From NCBI GenBank assembly GCA_022711755.1, contig JAKLEA010000001.1:186001-250000 (forward strand): a DNA stretch of 64,000 nt. The letters are read 5' to 3'. Source of the stretch: Planctomycetota bacterium. GTDB taxonomy: Bacteria > Planctomycetota > Brocadiia > SM23-32 > JAKLEA01. The position numbers and the translations under genes are program-made. Each line of letters opens with the position of its first letter. Within the stretch, counting starts at the first letter, position 1. Of the stretch, positions 25,664-35,956 are shown in pieces. The notes beneath the pieces were generated by a model, which saw only the letters and a list, made by a program, of their open reading frames with translations, searched no databases and had not been told where the DNA came from.

Positions 25664-26597
25664 AAATTCCGATCTCTTCAGCAAGACGGGACGTATGGAA
25701 TTGATAGTCAATCCCATATCCGGCCAGGGAAAGGCATTCCGACTGCTCGATAGAATCATAAAGGTCTGGCAGTCAAGAGGTTGGGATGTCCATCCACAAT
25801 GCAGCAAAAATTCCGATGATGTTAAAAGAATGGCAAGGGAAATTCCTGATGACACACAACTTATTGCTGTTTCTGGCGGTGATGGAACCCTGAATCAGAT
25901 ACTTAATGGGCTTGAACGCTTCGATATTCCGATTGCAATATTGCCTGCAGGCACCGGCAATGTTCTTGGGAAGGAAATGGGACTGCCAAAGTGTCCGCTA
26001 AAGGCGTCCATTCTTTATGAACAGGCGCGTGTCGTTGGTGTTGACATGGGTGTTTGTAACGATCGCCGTTTCATCCTTGTCATCGGCGCAGGCCTTGATG
26101 GTGAAGTCGTGAGGGATGTTCATATTGGACGAGACTGGCATTTGAGCCAGTGGCATTATGTCCCATATATGCTTCACAGGGTACTCTTCTGTGAATTCGG
26201 CAAAGTCACTGTATATGTTGATGGGAAGCTTTTTGCGATGGATGTACACGATGTCATTGTCGGAAACACGAAGAGCTACGGTGGGCCTATTTCTGTCACA
26301 AGCGAGGCAAGCATGGCAGATGGCATGTTTGACATATGTGCCTTTCGCGTCAATAACATATTTCATTTCTGGCAATATGGATGGGCTGCTCTGTTCGACC
26401 GCATGAGGAAGGAGCCGGGAGTCCTATACACCCGCGGGCGCAAGGTCGAGATCACTTCCGATGAGCCAGTCGCCTACCAGCTTGACGGCGATCCTGCCGG
26501 GCGTCTGCCGGCTTCGATAGAATTCGCACCGTGGCAGGTCAAACTCCTCTGGCCCACGCGCACCGCCGAACCTTCGCAAGTTGTCAGGGAACTATAA
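25635..26597 (+). CDS. Diacylglycerol/lipid kinase-like protein (YegS/DgkB family)
   Basis: 320 residues from ATG 25635, which has AAGG about 8 bases upstream; ATG 25695 is the alternative and begins right at the domain. The catalytic DAGK domain shows LIVNPISGQGKAF, AVSGGDGTLNQILNG and ILPAGTGNVLGKEMG, and the C-terminal beta domain follows. Members phosphorylate diacylglycerol or related lipids at the inner membrane face. The start overlaps acyP, so the two are probably translated together. The sequence downstream to 26652 contains a C-rich tract (26599-26618) and no clear terminator. Confidence 0.9.
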   Translation: MDSESHQVSENSDLFSKTGRMELIVNPISGQGKAFRLLDRIIKVWQSRGWDVHPQCSKNSDDVKRMAREIPDDTQLIAVSGGDGTLNQILNGLERFDIPIAILPAGTGNVLGKEMGLPKCPLKASILYEQARVVGVDMGVCNDRRFILVIGAGLDGEVVRDVHIGRDWHLSQWHYVPYMLHRVLFCEFGKVTVYVDGKLFAMDVHDVIVGNTKSYGGPISVTSEASMADGMFDICAFRVNNIFHFWQYGWAALFDRMRKEPGVLYTRGRKVEITSDEPVAYQLDGDPAGRLPASIEFAPWQVKLLWPTRTAEPSQVVREL

Positions 26598-26651
26598 TCC
26601 CCTGCCCTGCCCTTCTCCATGGATGGCTTTCAGTTCGGTCCTGTCAGAATA

Positions 26652-29600
26652 TTATCGTCCCAACATATCCTCAGGCGGTTTTCGAAGTAGGAAAAGCCTT
26701 GTCTCACGCGCTGAAATTTCAACATTGAATTCGACGGTCCCTTCTGAAATCATCTTGCGATTGAAGATATCATACACCGGGCAAGGCGATGGCAGTGTGA
26801 ATGTCTTTTTTCCGCCGGTAGCACAGTGAACGGCCAGCCAGTTGCCATTGGCTGACAGAGGATCGCTCGCTTCTGAATAAATGTGAACACCTTCTTCTTT
26901 CATAACGCGACGTAGAATCGCTGAAGGAAGGTCTGGCAGCGCAGAATAAGCAGTTGTCCAGCCATCATTCGATTTTATTGCTGCGGCTGTCGAGCCTGCG
27001 TTTATGAATTTTGCGAGAGCGACTGCATTCTCGTCATCAACCGCGAATATAGGCACCTGCTCAGCCCCGGAACCGAACTTTCCCCCTTCCCTTATGCCGT
27101 TATGATCAACGATTATCGCAGATAGCGCGCCTTTCTCAATGCGTTTGAAATTTATCCCGACTGTCTTCGACATGCTGTCGAGCGAAAGCCCATCTCCAGT
27201 CACAAATCCGGGCGCGTAAAACCAGATCAGCAGATGTCCGTTCTTCTTCAAGTCGTCAAGCGCGCGCCGCCTTCGTTCAGTCAGGTGATAGGCGTCAAGA
27301 AGAACATAACACTTATGTTCCGGGACTCTCCCCTCCTCCAGGTCTTCCATCAAGTACCAATCAAAAGGCGCGCCTGTCTTGCACAGTTCACCAATGGCTT
27401 TAACGTAAGTCGCAGTTGAGACGTTATTGCTCCCCCATGTCCGCCCAGACATGTAGAATTCGCTGTCCAGTGTGGCGATGATGGCGACTTCTCTGACAGT
27501 ATTTCGTGGCAGACTCATAGAATACTCGCCCCACGCCGCCATCCGCCCGATTTCTTCGATTATGCGCGGATCATGGAACCAGTTCCCCTGTTGATCCATG
27601 TACCACAATCCAACGTCGTTCGTCACCGCGTTTGTGAATTCCCTTCGAAGAACCTGGATGGATTCATCGGTTGTTTTGACATGCGTGAAATCCGGATCTC
27701 TCGCCAAATGGGTGCGATCATCTCCCTCGTCAATGAAAAGCTTGCCTTTGACTCTGATCGCTCCGGGATAGTTCCTGAAATAACCGTCTTCGCCCAGATG
27801 CCTTCTTTCGTATGAATGCGGGCTTGAGAAACAGTCAACACTTCTCAACTTGTGTGCTGCGTCCGCATCTCTGTGATCGCCTTCCTGCGGCCAATTCAGA
27901 TCGGGGCTGTAACTGTAGAAAACGACCGTTATCATGTTTTCATCGCTTGCCTTCTTAACTATGCCGCAGAAATGGTCAATTGCACGGACGGTAGTTCGGT
28001 GAAACGCTTCGTAATAGTCGGAGACGTATCGCGATAAGGAAGGATCGCGGAATACCCCTATAACCCCCGCTTTGCGTTCATCAAGCGACGGGATTTGGAT
28101 GTCTTCGAACTTCTGAACCTTGCGTCCCCACGCCTTGGCCAGATTGGAGGGGTTATTGCCGTACTTCTTACGGGCATGCGCTTCAAACGCTTGCCGCATC
28201 GGTTCGCTGGTGTCTGGAACATCTGTGGCGCTCCAAGCGTGCCATTCTCCATAAATGCCATTTGCCACATGGAAACCTATTATGCGGTCGGAATACGGGC
28301 TTTCCACCACATGAGCTATAAGTTTCCGCAACGCTTCTCCTCCCTCCCTCATCCAGAGATTGGATGCAAAGGATTCGTGCTTCGTCCCGCCCCAGCCGTT
28401 CTCCACCCAGCCTGTGCCGGTCGCATATTTCACTGATTCCTCCGGATGCTTGTCCATCCACCAGCCGGGCGCTGAAACCATCACTCGCGGAACTACGAAT
28501 CCATCCGGATTGGCATCCAGGAAACTCAACATGATTTGATCGAATTCGTTAAAGTCGTACTTGCCCTCCCCCGTCCAGCCCAGGGGCATCGAGAATGTGA
28601 AGGTATTCAATCCGATGCGCGCAAAATTGACGACGTCTTCCCTGACAGGATTCCATTGAAAAATCCACATGGGGAAAACCGGTTTGCCGCCAACGAACAA
28701 TGCTGGGGCTCCGTTATGATCGCCGATTGTTGTTCGTGTCATGAGTCTCCGCCCTTCCCTTCCTGCGATTCTGACTTTACCGAGTACATGATGCCCTCCC
28801 CTGCCATTGATGTAACGCGTCCGTGCTGGGCCGAATTCCAGCGTATACTCGCCCCCGCTCATGAAGCGCGATAACAGAATCGAGTATGGCCCAATTATTG
28901 TCGCCCTCCCCTTCTGCCAGTTCGTAATCGGCGCTTCTGGTGTCCATTCCCGCGCGAGAACCTCCTTGCCGTCTTTCATCAGTCTTGCATAGATGCGCCC
29001 ATTCTGTCTGATTTTCTCAACCGGTTTGATTGTTGCCTGAATCTTCAATTCATCGCCAGCTGATAGTTCCCGTATAAATTCGGTCTTTTCCAGAGCAAGC
29101 GGTGTTCGTGGCCCCATGTACGAGTGCGGCATGAATCCCCACGGGGCGGTTCCGGGTGGCGTCCCCATCTCGACGCACTTCTGCCACTTTGAATCGTCAA
29201 AACTTGGCTTCATCCAGCCCGGAATCTCGGCAGATGAAAATTTCCACTGGGCATCCGACGCAACCACGTCGCAGGAACCGTCCTTGTAGACGATGGTTGC
29301 CTCAAGCAGCAGGCCCCCGGGGTGCGCGGCGTTGTAAATCGAGGGGCAGAAGGCGTTGCTCCCCTGGACAAGCAAATCAGTTATTTCAATTCTGTTTGTT
29401 GTCTTCCACCAGAAACCGCCCTTATGTGCCTCGCGCCCATTGATATGAAGCGTGTAGGCGTCATCACCTGACATCTGGATTACGGCGCTTTTAACAGGTT
29501 TGGATATGTCAATAACCTTGCGGAAGAATCCTTTCGGACCATGCGGTTGCTCGGGTCCCCATATCCATTTCGCCTCCCATTCAAACTCTCCAACCGTATC

Positions 29601-29678
29601 CTCGTAACGCGCCACGTGACCAGCCAACACAACAATTGCTGATGCGGCAAGAATACACATATTGATCACAAGTCTCAT
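26652..29678 (-). CDS. Large secreted glycoside hydrolase, GH42-like
   Basis: About 1008 residues; two ATGs (29681, 29678) are adjacent and AGGGG suits the second. Signal peptide 1-20. Residues about 33-165 form a galactose-binding-like sandwich of the kind found in GH78/GH2 relatives (AKWIWGP, SGDDAYTLHINGREAH). The TIM barrel starts near residue 330 (FPMWIFQWNPVREDV, FARIGLNTFTF). E479 in YGEWHAW is the candidate proton donor and the acid in FIDEGDDRTH (near 660) a candidate nucleophile. The last 200 residues resemble the GH42 trimerisation-type region (LLIWFYAPGF) and a beta domain. Substrate unknown. It is the last gene of a long minus-strand run otherwise made of housekeeping genes. Confidence 0.78.
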   Translation of the reverse strand: MRLVINMCILAASAIVVLAGHVARYEDTVGEFEWEAKWIWGPEQPHGPKGFFRKVIDISKPVKSAVIQMSGDDAYTLHINGREAHKGGFWWKTTNRIEITDLLVQGSNAFCPSIYNAAHPGGLLLEATIVYKDGSCDVVASDAQWKFSSAEIPGWMKPSFDDSKWQKCVEMGTPPGTAPWGFMPHSYMGPRTPLALEKTEFIRELSAGDELKIQATIKPVEKIRQNGRIYARLMKDGKEVLAREWTPEAPITNWQKGRATIIGPYSILLSRFMSGGEYTLEFGPARTRYINGRGGHHVLGKVRIAGREGRRLMTRTTIGDHNGAPALFVGGKPVFPMWIFQWNPVREDVVNFARIGLNTFTFSMPLGWTGEGKYDFNEFDQIMLSFLDANPDGFVVPRVMVSAPGWWMDKHPEESVKYATGTGWVENGWGGTKHESFASNLWMREGGEALRKLIAHVVESPYSDRIIGFHVANGIYGEWHAWSATDVPDTSEPMRQAFEAHARKKYGNNPSNLAKAWGRKVQKFEDIQIPSLDERKAGVIGVFRDPSLSRYVSDYYEAFHRTTVRAIDHFCGIVKKASDENMITVVFYSYSPDLNWPQEGDHRDADAAHKLRSVDCFSSPHSYERRHLGEDGYFRNYPGAIRVKGKLFIDEGDDRTHLARDPDFTHVKTTDESIQVLRREFTNAVTNDVGLWYMDQQGNWFHDPRIIEEIGRMAAWGEYSMSLPRNTVREVAIIATLDSEFYMSGRTWGSNNVSTATYVKAIGELCKTGAPFDWYLMEDLEEGRVPEHKCYVLLDAYHLTERRRRALDDLKKNGHLLIWFYAPGFVTGDGLSLDSMSKTVGINFKRIEKGALSAIIVDHNGIREGGKFGSGAEQVPIFAVDDENAVALAKFINAGSTAAAIKSNDGWTTAYSALPDLPSAILRRVMKEEGVHIYSEASDPLSANGNWLAVHCATGGKKTFTLPSPCPVYDIFNRKMISEGTVEFNVEISARETRLFLLRKPPEDMLGR

Positions 29679-29692
29679 CATCGGTCCCCTGC

Positions 29693-31195
29693 TTATTCTT
29701 CCATGGCGCGCGCGCTGGCGGGCCGCGCCCGTTCCAGCGCCCAGCTCCGCAGCGCCTGAACATGTTCGGCCATCATCCGACTAAGCGGCACGGTTTCCGC
29801 CACATTGCGTATAATATCCGTTGTTGCCATTGGCCTTTGCGCATCAAAGGCGTCATAAAGCCCGCCTATGATGCACTGCTCAAGTTCGGCTCCGCTGAAG
29901 CCTTCGGTCTCCGCCGCAATCCGTCCCACATCAAACGTCGTGAAATCACGATTTCGTTTACGAAGATGAATTCGCAGAATCTCCGAACGCTCCTCATAAT
30001 TCGGCAGATCAACGAAGAATATCTCGTCGAACCGGCCCTTCCGCATGAGTTCGGGGGGAAGTTGCTGGATTTCGTTCGCTGTCGCGATCACAAACACGGG
30101 GCGTGTCTTCTCCTGCAGCCATGTTGTGAAGGTTCCGAAAACACGCGCCGTCGTGCCGCTGTCCGTGTAATTCGAACTTGCGGTTCCGGCAAGCCCTTTC
30201 TCGATTTCATCAATCCACATAATGCACGGACTGATTGATTCGGCGGTCTTTACCGCCATGCGCACGTTCTCTTCGGAACTTCCAACAATACCTGAAAATA
30301 CGCGCCCGACGTCCAGCCGGAGCAGTGGCAGCTTCCATGTCGCGCCGACTGCTTTGGCGGTCAGCGACTTGCCGCAACCCTGCACGCCGACAAGTAGCAA
30401 CCCGCGTGGTTCCGGCAGGCCAAAGTCTCTCGCCTTTTGCGTGAAAGCCTCCGCTCGCTGCTTCAACCATATTTTAAGATTCTCCAATCCGCCAACCTGC
30501 TGAAGGTTTTCCTCCGGCGCATAATATTCAAGAATGCCGCTCTTGCGGATTATCTGTTTCTTCTCGGCGATGATGTCAGGGATTATGCCCAGGTCAATTT
30601 CCTCATGTAAGATCGCGCATTTCGACAGCACGTTCTCGAATTCATCGAGCGTCAATCCCATTGACGCCTTCACGATTTTCTCCATGCCCGGTTTTGTAAT
30701 GGAACATTTCAAACGAAGCTTGTTTGTAACGGCTTCCAGGAATTGTTCAAGCGCGCCGGTCAGCTCGTCAGGAGACGGCAGATCAAAGTCCAGGACGGCC
30801 ATCTCCTTGGCAAGTTCCGGCGGGACGATCTGCACCGGTGAAACAAGGATAAGGCTGCTGTTTCCAGCCTTTAGTTTTCTGGCTGCGTCTCTGAGCTTTC
30901 GTCGTATGCCAGGATCGTCCAGGTAAGGATGAAAGTCCAGCAATGCAAATACCGATTTGGCCCGCGCTTTGAGGGAGCATATCGCGTCCAGCACCGCCAT
31001 GGGCGAATTCCTGGTGTCATCTTTCTCCTTCGGATCTGAATAACGCCACAATCCATCTGTCACGGTCCAAACATACAGGTCCTTCTCCAGGAGTGCGCAA
31101 GTGCTGGAAAGACTCTCCAAGAGTCGAGTCTCCTCCCATGAAATCAGGTATATCAGCGGATATCGCGCCCGAAGGTGTATTTCGATTTCATTCAT
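29693..31195 (-). CDS. AAA ATPase, Ycf46-like
   Basis: About 500 residues; ATG 31195 begins at [17 protein letters not shown], where Ycf46-type proteins usually begin, although an ATG at 31219 is also in frame. The N-terminal 200 residues hold a degenerate, non-catalytic P-loop-like region. The C-terminal AAA module has Walker [14 protein letters not shown], Walker [12 protein letters not shown], sensor 1 VIATANE and an arginine finger in [10 protein letters not shown]. Ycf46 is known from plastids and cyanobacteria, with relatives across bacteria; its job is poorly defined. It sits 32 bases after queH and 14 before the hydrolase. Confidence 0.85.
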   Translation of the reverse strand: MNEIEIHLRARYPLIYLISWEETRLLESLSSTCALLEKDLYVWTVTDGLWRYSDPKEKDDTRNSPMAVLDAICSLKARAKSVFALLDFHPYLDDPGIRRKLRDAARKLKAGNSSLILVSPVQIVPPELAKEMAVLDFDLPSPDELTGALEQFLEAVTNKLRLKCSITKPGMEKIVKASMGLTLDEFENVLSKCAILHEEIDLGIIPDIIAEKKQIIRKSGILEYYAPEENLQQVGGLENLKIWLKQRAEAFTQKARDFGLPEPRGLLLVGVQGCGKSLTAKAVGATWKLPLLRLDVGRVFSGIVGSSEENVRMAVKTAESISPCIMWIDEIEKGLAGTASSNYTDSGTTARVFGTFTTWLQEKTRPVFVIATANEIQQLPPELMRKGRFDEIFFVDLPNYEERSEILRIHLRKRNRDFTTFDVGRIAAETEGFSGAELEQCIIGGLYDAFDAQRPMATTDIIRNVAETVPLSRMMAEHVQALRSWALERARPASARAMEE

Positions 31196-31227
31196 GGCGG
31201 CAACCACCCAAGGAGACATCCTTTTGG

Positions 31228-31815
31228 TCAGGCATCCATCTTATCGGGATTCCATCCCGGAACAACGGCATCCTCATTTACTGGACCTGAGTAACGCTCC
31301 ATCTCGCTGAAAATGCAACCGCAATACTTCTGGCGGTAAATGCTTCGTCGCCGCGCCTCCTCATGACTTTTCACGCTCAAACTTCGCATGTCCTTGTAGA
31401 AGAAACGCGGTCCATACGCGGCGGATGCCGACTCACCTGCCCTTCTTACGTCTTCATGGTTCTGGTGGCGGCTTGACAGGAGCGTAGTGCTGAACACATT
31501 TATCCCCAGCTTGACGGCCATCCTTGCCGTCTCATTCAGGCGCATACGATAACAGCCTTTACAGCGCCCGGCGATATTATCCTTCCAGTTGACTGAATCA
31601 AGAAATTCCCTGAGACCGTATTCCTCGTCCAGAAACAGCGAAAAATCCAAGGCGCTCTCAAGCGTCCGGATCGCTTTAATCCTCTTGCGGAATTCGAGCA
31701 GGGGATGAATGTTCGGGTTGTAGAAAAATGCGGCCACCTCAAATCCGCCAGATTTCAAGTCCTCAAGCGGGCCGATCAGACACGGGGCGCAACATGTGTG
31801 TAGAAGCAACCGCAT
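31228..31815 (-). CDS. queH: Epoxyqueuosine reductase QueH
   Basis: QueH reduces epoxyqueuosine to queuosine in tRNA, replacing the cobalamin-dependent QueG. With the start at ATG 31815 (13 bases after the ruvB stop) the protein has 195 residues and begins RLLLHTCCAPC. The metal-binding cysteines are in place: C8/C9, C85 and C88 (RCKGCYRMRL), and C165 and C167 (QKYCGCIFS). FYNPNIHPLLEFRKR is the family substrate block. ATG 31857 inside ruvB is an alternative that would add 14 residues. No other queuosine gene is nearby. Confidence 0.9.
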   Translation of the reverse strand: MRLLLHTCCAPCLIGPLEDLKSGGFEVAAFFYNPNIHPLLEFRKRIKAIRTLESALDFSLFLDEEYGLREFLDSVNWKDNIAGRCKGCYRMRLNETARMAVKLGINVFSTTLLSSRHQNHEDVRRAGESASAAYGPRFFYKDMRSLSVKSHEEARRRSIYRQKYCGCIFSEMERYSGPVNEDAVVPGWNPDKMDA

Positions 31816-31828
31816 ACAGGATTCCAGT

Positions 31829-32869
31829 TCAGAAAAGCCCTTTTTGCTTTTGCCCATTATCAACCGGCGTCTTTCCAGCCATTTCGGCCCCCTTGATTGT
31901 GAGCAACCTGCCGCGCGGCGTTTTTTCAATGTAACCGTTCTGGATAAGGTAAGGCTCGTAGACTTCTTCGATCGTATCTTCCTCCTCGCTGACCATTACG
32001 GCAATGCTCTTTATACCGACCGGTCGCCCCTCATAACCGGCGATTGCTGCCATGATTCTGCGGTCCATCTCGCTCAACCCGGATTCGTCAACCCCCAGGC
32101 GCTTCAACCCGGACTCCACAATCCGCTTGTCAATCCGCGCCGCTGCCTCGGCATGCGCGACGTCCCGTATGCGCCGCAGGAAGCGATTTGCAATGCGCGG
32201 GGTTCCGCGAGCGCGTTCAGCGAGCATTCCGGCGGCGTCGGAATCAATGTCGCAACCGAGAATTCTGGCGCTGTTGGAGATGATTTGTTGAAGCTCTACC
32301 GGCGGGTAATAGTCCAATCTCTCATGGACTCCGAACCGTGCGCGCAAAGGCGGCGGCAGCAGTCCCTCGCGCGTTGTCGCCCCGATGAGCGTGAACGGTT
32401 CCAGGTTAAGACGTAGGCTGCGAGCGTTCGGCCCCTGGTCAATCATAATATCAATAAAGTAGTCTTCCATCGCGGCGTACAGGTATTCCGCGACGGACAC
32501 GTTCACGCGATGAATTTCGTCAATGAACAGGATGTCGCCTTTCTTCAGTTTAGTCAGAAGTCCGGCAAGATCACGCGGACGGTCCATCCCTGGTCCGCTA
32601 GTTGTAATGATGTCAGCCTCCATCTCAGCCGCGACGATATTTGCGAGCGTGGTCTTTCCAAGCCCCGGCGGACCGCTGAAAAGCGCGTGATCCATCGCCT
32701 CGCCCCGGTGCCGCGCGGCTTTAATCCATATCTGCAGGTTCTCGACGACTTTAGCCTGGCCGACAAACTCGCCGAAATGCCTGGGGCGAAGCGTTAGTTC
32801 GAAGGATTCTTCGGAAAATCCGGCATGACCGGATAAGACATCATCACGCGTCATTTCATTCCCCGCCAT
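31829..32869 (-). CDS. ruvB: Holliday junction branch migration ATPase RuvB
   Basis: AAA+ motor that drives branch migration with RuvA. The 346-residue protein has Walker A GPPGLGKTT (66-74), Walker B LFIDEIHR (114-121), sensor 1 IGATTREG and the C-terminal winged helix (YEPYLIQNGYIEKTPRGR). GGAGAG stands 7 bases before ATG 32869. ruvA and ruvC, its frequent neighbours, are absent here; instead purL lies 85 bases upstream and queH 13 bases downstream. A TATTCT-like -10 box reads on the minus strand at 32901-32906 but lacks a good -35 box. Confidence 0.97.
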   Translation of the reverse strand: MAGNEMTRDDVLSGHAGFSEESFELTLRPRHFGEFVGQAKVVENLQIWIKAARHRGEAMDHALFSGPPGLGKTTLANIVAAEMEADIITTSGPGMDRPRDLAGLLTKLKKGDILFIDEIHRVNVSVAEYLYAAMEDYFIDIMIDQGPNARSLRLNLEPFTLIGATTREGLLPPPLRARFGVHERLDYYPPVELQQIISNSARILGCDIDSDAAGMLAERARGTPRIANRFLRRIRDVAHAEAAARIDKRIVESGLKRLGVDESGLSEMDRRIMAAIAGYEGRPVGIKSIAVMVSEEEDTIEEVYEPYLIQNGYIEKTPRGRLLTIKGAEMAGKTPVDNGQKQKGLF

Positions 32870-32954
32870 TATTCACTCTCCGCCGCAAAGGCAGGACCTA
32901 AGAATATCGCAAATAATTGATGGCAGTTCATCAGCATCGCTCAACCGGCAGAAC

Positions 32955-35924
32955 TTACCACTTAAGTGTTCTCTGCCAGGCTTCCTTCAGGTCTGCGAGA
33001 TTCTCCTCCACCACCGCTCCGCCCTTAAGCCCGATCACTCGTAACCGGTTGTCCACAGTTAAACGGCCTATTCTGGCAGATGGAACCTCGCCCATCGCCT
33101 TTTCAAAGTCTTCAGCTTTATCCGGGGCGACTTCAACGACAAACCGGCTGTTGGATTCAGAGAATAACAGAACGTCGTCCCTTCGCCAGCCGGCTTGGCC
33201 CTCGTCATTGAACGGAACCTTTCGCAGGTCAATCTCAGCGCCGACTCCGCCCGCAAAACAACTCTCGGCGATCGCCACTGCAAGCCCGCCTTCTGAACAA
33301 TCGTGACACGCGCGCACAAGAGCCGAGGAGGTCGCGACTGACATTGCGGCGAAGATGTCGCGCGCTTGAAATCCCCGGACGCGCGGAACCGTCATGCCCG
33401 TCAACCCCCTCGTGTAATAGTAGTGGCTGCCGCCAAGCTCGGGATACGTCATTCCAACAATGTAAATGAGGTCTCCCGGCGTTTTGGCGTCCATGCTCAC
33501 TGCCATTTTCACGTTTGGCATGATTCCGATTGCGCTGATTAGAAGCGTGGGTGGAATGGCGATAACTTCTTTGCCGGTATTGAACTCGTTGTTTAAGCTG
33601 TCCTTGCCGGAGATAAATGGCGTTCCGAAGACCACCGCGTAGTCGTAACATGCCTGCGCGGCAAGAACAAGCGAACCGAGTTGTTCGGGTTTGTTTGTGT
33701 TGCCCCAGCAGAAGTTATCCAGCAACGCCACTTGGTCAAGGCTTCCACCTACTGCGATGAGATTCCTGATCGCCTCGTCAATCGCGCTCGCCGCTGAATG
33801 ATACGGATCAATGTCTCCGTATTTCGGATTCAGTCCGCAGGAAATTATGAAGCCTCGCGTTGAACCAGGCACGGGGGCGCATATGGAGGCGTCTCCAGGT
33901 CCATCATTATCAATCCCGACAAGAGGCTTCAGAACGCTTCCGCCCTGCACCTCATGATCATACTGGCGGATGATCCATTCCTTGGAGCAGACATTAGGGC
34001 TGGACAGTATCGCCCTTAAGTCGTCGCCATAATCACCCTTTGCCTTGCCGACAGGCGATTTGGAAGACTTTCCTGCGGCGATTGACTCCAGCAAAGGATC
34101 AGCGAAAACCGGCGGAGTCCAGCGGGCTTCCCGTTTCAGTCGGGGCAGGCCATTGTGGACGAAATCCATCGGCAAGTCGCACACCACGCGTCCCTTGTAT
34201 CTGAGCGCAAGCCTCCCATCTCCTGTGAAACGTCCGATGAATGTCGCATCAACATTTTCATCAGTAAACACTTTGAGAATGCGCTCCGCATTGGCCGGTG
34301 GGACGGCCAGAACCATGCGCTCCTGCGCCTCGGAAATCCAGATTTCCCAGTATGCCAGACCTTCGTATTTAAGGGGGACCTTCTCAATGTCGCATTCCGC
34401 GCCCAGGCGTTCGCCCATCTCCCCGACCGCGCTTGAAAGACCGCCTGCGCCACAGTCAGTGATACATGTGTAAAGTCCTTCGTCTCTGGCCTTGAGAATG
34501 GTGTCAACCATCTTCTTTTCTGTTATTGCGTTGCCGATCTGAACCGCGCTGCCGGAAGTTACTTCCGATTGGTGCGTAAGTTCGACGCTTGAGAACGTCG
34601 CGCCGTGAATGCCGTCTCGTCCTGTGCGGCCGCCAATAACAAGCACAAGGTCGCCGGCATGAGGTTCCTTGCGAGTTTTGTCACGCGGGATCAGGCCGAT
34701 ATTCCCGCAATAAACAAGCGGATTTCCGGTATAGCGGTCATCGAAGAAGACAGCGCCGTTCGTCGTGGGAATACCCATTCTGTTGCCGTAATCGCGCACG
34801 CCCGCCACGACGCCCTTCATCACTCTCCTGGGGTGCAAAGCTCCCCGCGGCGTCTTGTCCAGAGGCATTTCAGGATTACCGAAGCAGAATATATCCGTAT
34901 TCATAATCGGTTTCGCGCCCAGTCCGGTTCCCAGCGGATCGCGGATGACGCCGCCGATTCCAGTATTTGCCCCCCCGTACGGCTCGATGGCGCTGGGATG
35001 ATTATGGGTCTCAACCTTGAAGCAGATGTCAAAATTCTCATCAAAGCGAATTACGCCTGCGTTGTCCTCGAAAACGCTGACGCACCACGGTTTGTTCAGC
35101 CGTCGAGTGGCTGCGGCGATTGTTGACGCAAGAAGATTGTCTATCGGCCTACCGTTGAACTCAATCTGCCCGCGCAGCGTTTTATGAACGCAATGCTCCG
35201 ACCATGTCTGCGCCAGTATTTCAAGCTCAAGATCTGTCGGATCGCGACGGGCTTTCGCAAAAAATGCGCGCACAGTTCGCATTTCTTCCAGATTGAGGCT
35301 CAACTGCCCTGTTTTACTGATTCGCAGCAGTTCAGCGTCATCAGCCTTTCGCACCGGAACTTTCTGAATCCGGAAAGCGTATTTTCCTATCCTGATGTCA
35401 TAAGGAACTTCGGCCACGTCAACATGGCAATCCTCAATGGTCGCATTGCCGAGCAACCGCGTGGCAATGAAGGTGGCGTCGGATTTTGATAATTCACCAT
35501 TCAGAACATATTTCCGCGCCGTCTTTACAGACCTGACAGAATTGATCTTTATATCGCTTAATCCCTTCAGCGCGCTGGCCTGAACCGGGTCCATTACCCC
35601 CGGCTTGCGGCTGACCTCGACTACGTGAACACTCCCGCCTGGCTTATCCGGCCCGGGGAACATGCCGGGAAGCCCGCGAACAGGCTTCCGTCCGTTTGGA
35701 GTCAACACGGCAGCGGCAAAGTTCTCAACAACAGGATCACAGAACAACTCCACGCAAATCCTTCCAAGCTGTTCGGGCGCAAGACGTCCCTCAAGAATGT
35801 AGACAGTGGCGTAACTTGCCTCCTGCAGCCCGGTCATTCCAAGATGACGGGCGTCGGACAGGACGTCTCGCGCGACTATGTCAGGCTGGCCGGGTTTGGG
35901 CCATACTTCAATCCTGTAAAACAT
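32955..35924 (-). CDS. purL: Phosphoribosylformylglycinamidine synthase, PurS-like/PurL fusion
   Basis: ATP-dependent fourth step of purine synthesis. At 989 residues it is about 250 longer than stand-alone PurL. The first 180 residues look like two PurS-type halves (about 1-75 and 98-175; FYRIEVWPKPGQPDIVARD, then VHVVEVSRKPGVMDP). The PurL part follows with WSEHCVHKTLR (241-251), VETHNHPSAIEPYGGANTG and the two AIR-synthase-like repeats. There is no C-terminal glutaminase domain, so a separate PurQ must deliver ammonia; purQ is not in the window. GGAG lies 8 bases before ATG 35924. Confidence 0.93.
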   Translation of the reverse strand: MFYRIEVWPKPGQPDIVARDVLSDARHLGMTGLQEASYATVYILEGRLAPEQLGRICVELFCDPVVENFAAAVLTPNGRKPVRGLPGMFPGPDKPGGSVHVVEVSRKPGVMDPVQASALKGLSDIKINSVRSVKTARKYVLNGELSKSDATFIATRLLGNATIEDCHVDVAEVPYDIRIGKYAFRIQKVPVRKADDAELLRISKTGQLSLNLEEMRTVRAFFAKARRDPTDLELEILAQTWSEHCVHKTLRGQIEFNGRPIDNLLASTIAAATRRLNKPWCVSVFEDNAGVIRFDENFDICFKVETHNHPSAIEPYGGANTGIGGVIRDPLGTGLGAKPIMNTDIFCFGNPEMPLDKTPRGALHPRRVMKGVVAGVRDYGNRMGIPTTNGAVFFDDRYTGNPLVYCGNIGLIPRDKTRKEPHAGDLVLVIGGRTGRDGIHGATFSSVELTHQSEVTSGSAVQIGNAITEKKMVDTILKARDEGLYTCITDCGAGGLSSAVGEMGERLGAECDIEKVPLKYEGLAYWEIWISEAQERMVLAVPPANAERILKVFTDENVDATFIGRFTGDGRLALRYKGRVVCDLPMDFVHNGLPRLKREARWTPPVFADPLLESIAAGKSSKSPVGKAKGDYGDDLRAILSSPNVCSKEWIIRQYDHEVQGGSVLKPLVGIDNDGPGDASICAPVPGSTRGFIISCGLNPKYGDIDPYHSAASAIDEAIRNLIAVGGSLDQVALLDNFCWGNTNKPEQLGSLVLAAQACYDYAVVFGTPFISGKDSLNNEFNTGKEVIAIPPTLLISAIGIMPNVKMAVSMDAKTPGDLIYIVGMTYPELGGSHYYYTRGLTGMTVPRVRGFQARDIFAAMSVATSSALVRACHDCSEGGLAVAIAESCFAGGVGAEIDLRKVPFNDEGQAGWRRDDVLLFSESNSRFVVEVAPDKAEDFEKAMGEVPSARIGRLTVDNRLRVIGLKGGAVVEENLADLKEAWQRTLKW

Positions 35925-35956
35925 TATTCGTCTCCGAATCCGATCCGCTCGGATTA

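Noticed and set aside
31796..32416. A 206-codon plus-strand open frame
   Set aside because: Antisense to ruvB and queH, both with complete motifs.
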